A stretch of DNA of 6,210 bases from Clostridiales bacterium. Lineage in GTDB: Bacteria > Bacillota > Clostridia > Lachnospirales > Lachnospiraceae. The stretch is taken from NCBI GenBank assembly GCA_029267975.1, contig JAJUHH010000188.1, positions 1-6,210 of the forward strand, given 5' to 3'. This document shows, in pieces, positions 5,327 to 6,210 of the stretch (within the stretch, counting starts at the first letter, position 1; each line of letters starts with the position of its first letter). Position numbers and translations under genes: made by a program. The notes under the pieces are model-generated. The model worked only from the letters and a program-made list of their open reading frames with translations. It was not told the DNA's origin and did no database searches.

Positions 5327-6210
5327 CATTGCTGTGGAATTAAAAAATTATGCCTTTCGCTATCATAATACAGAGAATTGGGTGCTGAGGGACATTAATC
5401 TGAAGCTCCATTACGGAGAGTTAATGGTGCTGTCCGGTCTGTCCGGTGAGGGAAAATCTACCCTGCTCTATAGTATCAATCGGATCATTCCAAACATTAT
5501 TCAGGGGGAATGTCAGGGCGAGTACCTGCTGAATGGGGAAAGTGCGCTTCATAAGAAGACCAGTGAGGTATCAAGGCTTGTAGGAAGCGTACTGCAGAAT
5601 GCCGACAGCCAGATTATTAATAATATTGTGGAAGATGAGATTGCTTTTGGCTGCGAGAACATGAATATGGCCTCTGATCGCATACAAGAAGCGATACAAG
5701 AGGCCTGTGAGAAGATGAACCTTCAGGAGGACTGGTTTACCAGGACGCTCTCCGGAGGGCAAAAGCAGAGATTAATTACCGCCTCCATTCTTGCCATGCA
5801 GCAGAAAATACTGGTTTTTGATGAGCCCTTGGCCAATTTGGATTTGGAGGGTGCCCATAATCTGCTTTGCCTCCTTAAGGAATTGACGAAAAAGGGCTAT
5901 GCGATTCTGATCATTGAGCATCGTCTTGATGTAGTACTCCCTTATGCGGATGCCGTAGCCTGGCTTAGTGACGGACATGTAAAGGTAAGTAAGCCGGAGG
6001 GACGGGTGGAAAGCTATACCGGTATCATCCAATTGAAGGACAGAAAGCAAGCCATGATGGAGAAGACTCCTTGCTTTCGTCTTGAACATGTTGCCTATAC
6101 TGCCGGTAACAGAACCATTCTCAAGGATATCAACCTCACCCTCTATCAGGGAGAACGGGTAGTAATCCTTGGGGAAAACGGCTGTGGGAAAACGACCCTC
6201 ATGAGACTGC
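5319..6210 (+). CDS. ECF transporter ATPase with two fused ABC domains (partial, runs off right edge)
   Basis: The frame is open from the ATG at 5319 to the end of the window: 297 full codons, no stop. The first ABC domain is complete: Walker A GLSGEGKST (40-48), Q-loop Q93 in VLQNADSQ, signature LSGGQ (144-148), Walker B ILVFDEP with D168 and E169, D-loop LANLD (171-175) and H-loop H201 in IEHR. After a linker near 225-250 a second domain begins (CFRLEHVAY, then ...NLTLYQGE), with its Walker A GENGCGKTT at 285-293, and is cut off. This is the fused EcfA-EcfA' form, in which one chain supplies both nucleotide-binding sites, and which usually runs to about 480-560 residues. It powers import through the EcfT and S subunits just upstream. 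AGGAG (5305-5309) lies 9 bases before the ATG, and the 8-bp overlap with ecfT suggests coupled translation. Confidence 0.9.
   Translation, partial: MDNIAVELKNYAFRYHNTENWVLRDINLKLHYGELMVLSGLSGEGKSTLLYSINRIIPNIIQGECQGEYLLNGESALHKKTSEVSRLVGSVLQNADSQIINNIVEDEIAFGCENMNMASDRIQEAIQEACEKMNLQEDWFTRTLSGGQKQRLITASILAMQQKILVFDEPLANLDLEGAHNLLCLLKELTKKGYAILIIEHRLDVVLPYADAVAWLSDGHVKVSKPEGRVESYTGIIQLKDRKQAMMEKTPCFRLEHVAYTAGNRTILKDINLTLYQGERVVILGENGCGKTTLMRL

Noticed and set aside
5571..6089. Minus-strand frames opposite the ECF ATPase
   Set aside because: The plus strand encodes a complete ABC domain with all motifs here; the antisense frames are by-products of its codon use.

Overview
The window looks like part of a chromosome of a low-to-moderate G+C Firmicute, most likely a clostridial / Lachnospiraceae-type anaerobe. 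This is an inference from AAGGAG/AGGAG ribosome binding sites, TTGACA/TATAAT-type promoters, tightly overlapping genes, and the style of the ABC and ECF transporter proteins. No rRNA, tRNA, CRISPR array, insertion sequence or phage gene is visible.

Layout. Bases 1-190 are a compact regulatory region. It has a plus-strand sigma-A-type promoter (TTGACA-17-TATCAT), a back-to-back minus-strand promoter (TTGATA-18-TATAAT), a strong Fur-box match (16 of 19 bases) on the transcription start region, and a weaker second Fur-like site 25 bp downstream. A minus-strand reading frame open to the left edge may be the start of a divergent gene. One plus-strand transcription unit then runs to the right edge. 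It starts with two exporter-fold ABC half-transporters (191-1935, the first carrying a one-base frameshift near its end, and 1928-3601). A 139-bp gap with a three-copy 16-bp tandem repeat follows, then a small cysteine-rich protein of the YgbA 'nitrous oxide-stimulated promoter' family (3741-4061). The rest is an ECF-type importer: membrane S component (4104-4646), EcfT (4646-5326) and a double-domain ATPase cut off by the window end (5319-6210+). No convincing terminator is seen between the genes.

How the parts may work together. Two transport machines share one apparently iron-controlled operon: a heterodimeric ABC transporter resembling CydDC / YbtPQ / IrtAB-type half-transporters, and an ECF importer with an MptD/Trep_Strep-like S component of unknown substrate. 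With the Fur box and a Cys-rich YgbA-like protein, the simplest reading is uptake or handling of an iron compound (heme, siderophore or a related metallophore). The Fur-like operator is seen in the sequence; the substrate is inferred. The first half-transporter is frameshifted just after its H-loop. This copy may therefore be a strain-specific lesion or a sequence error, and it matters for whether the operon works as shown.
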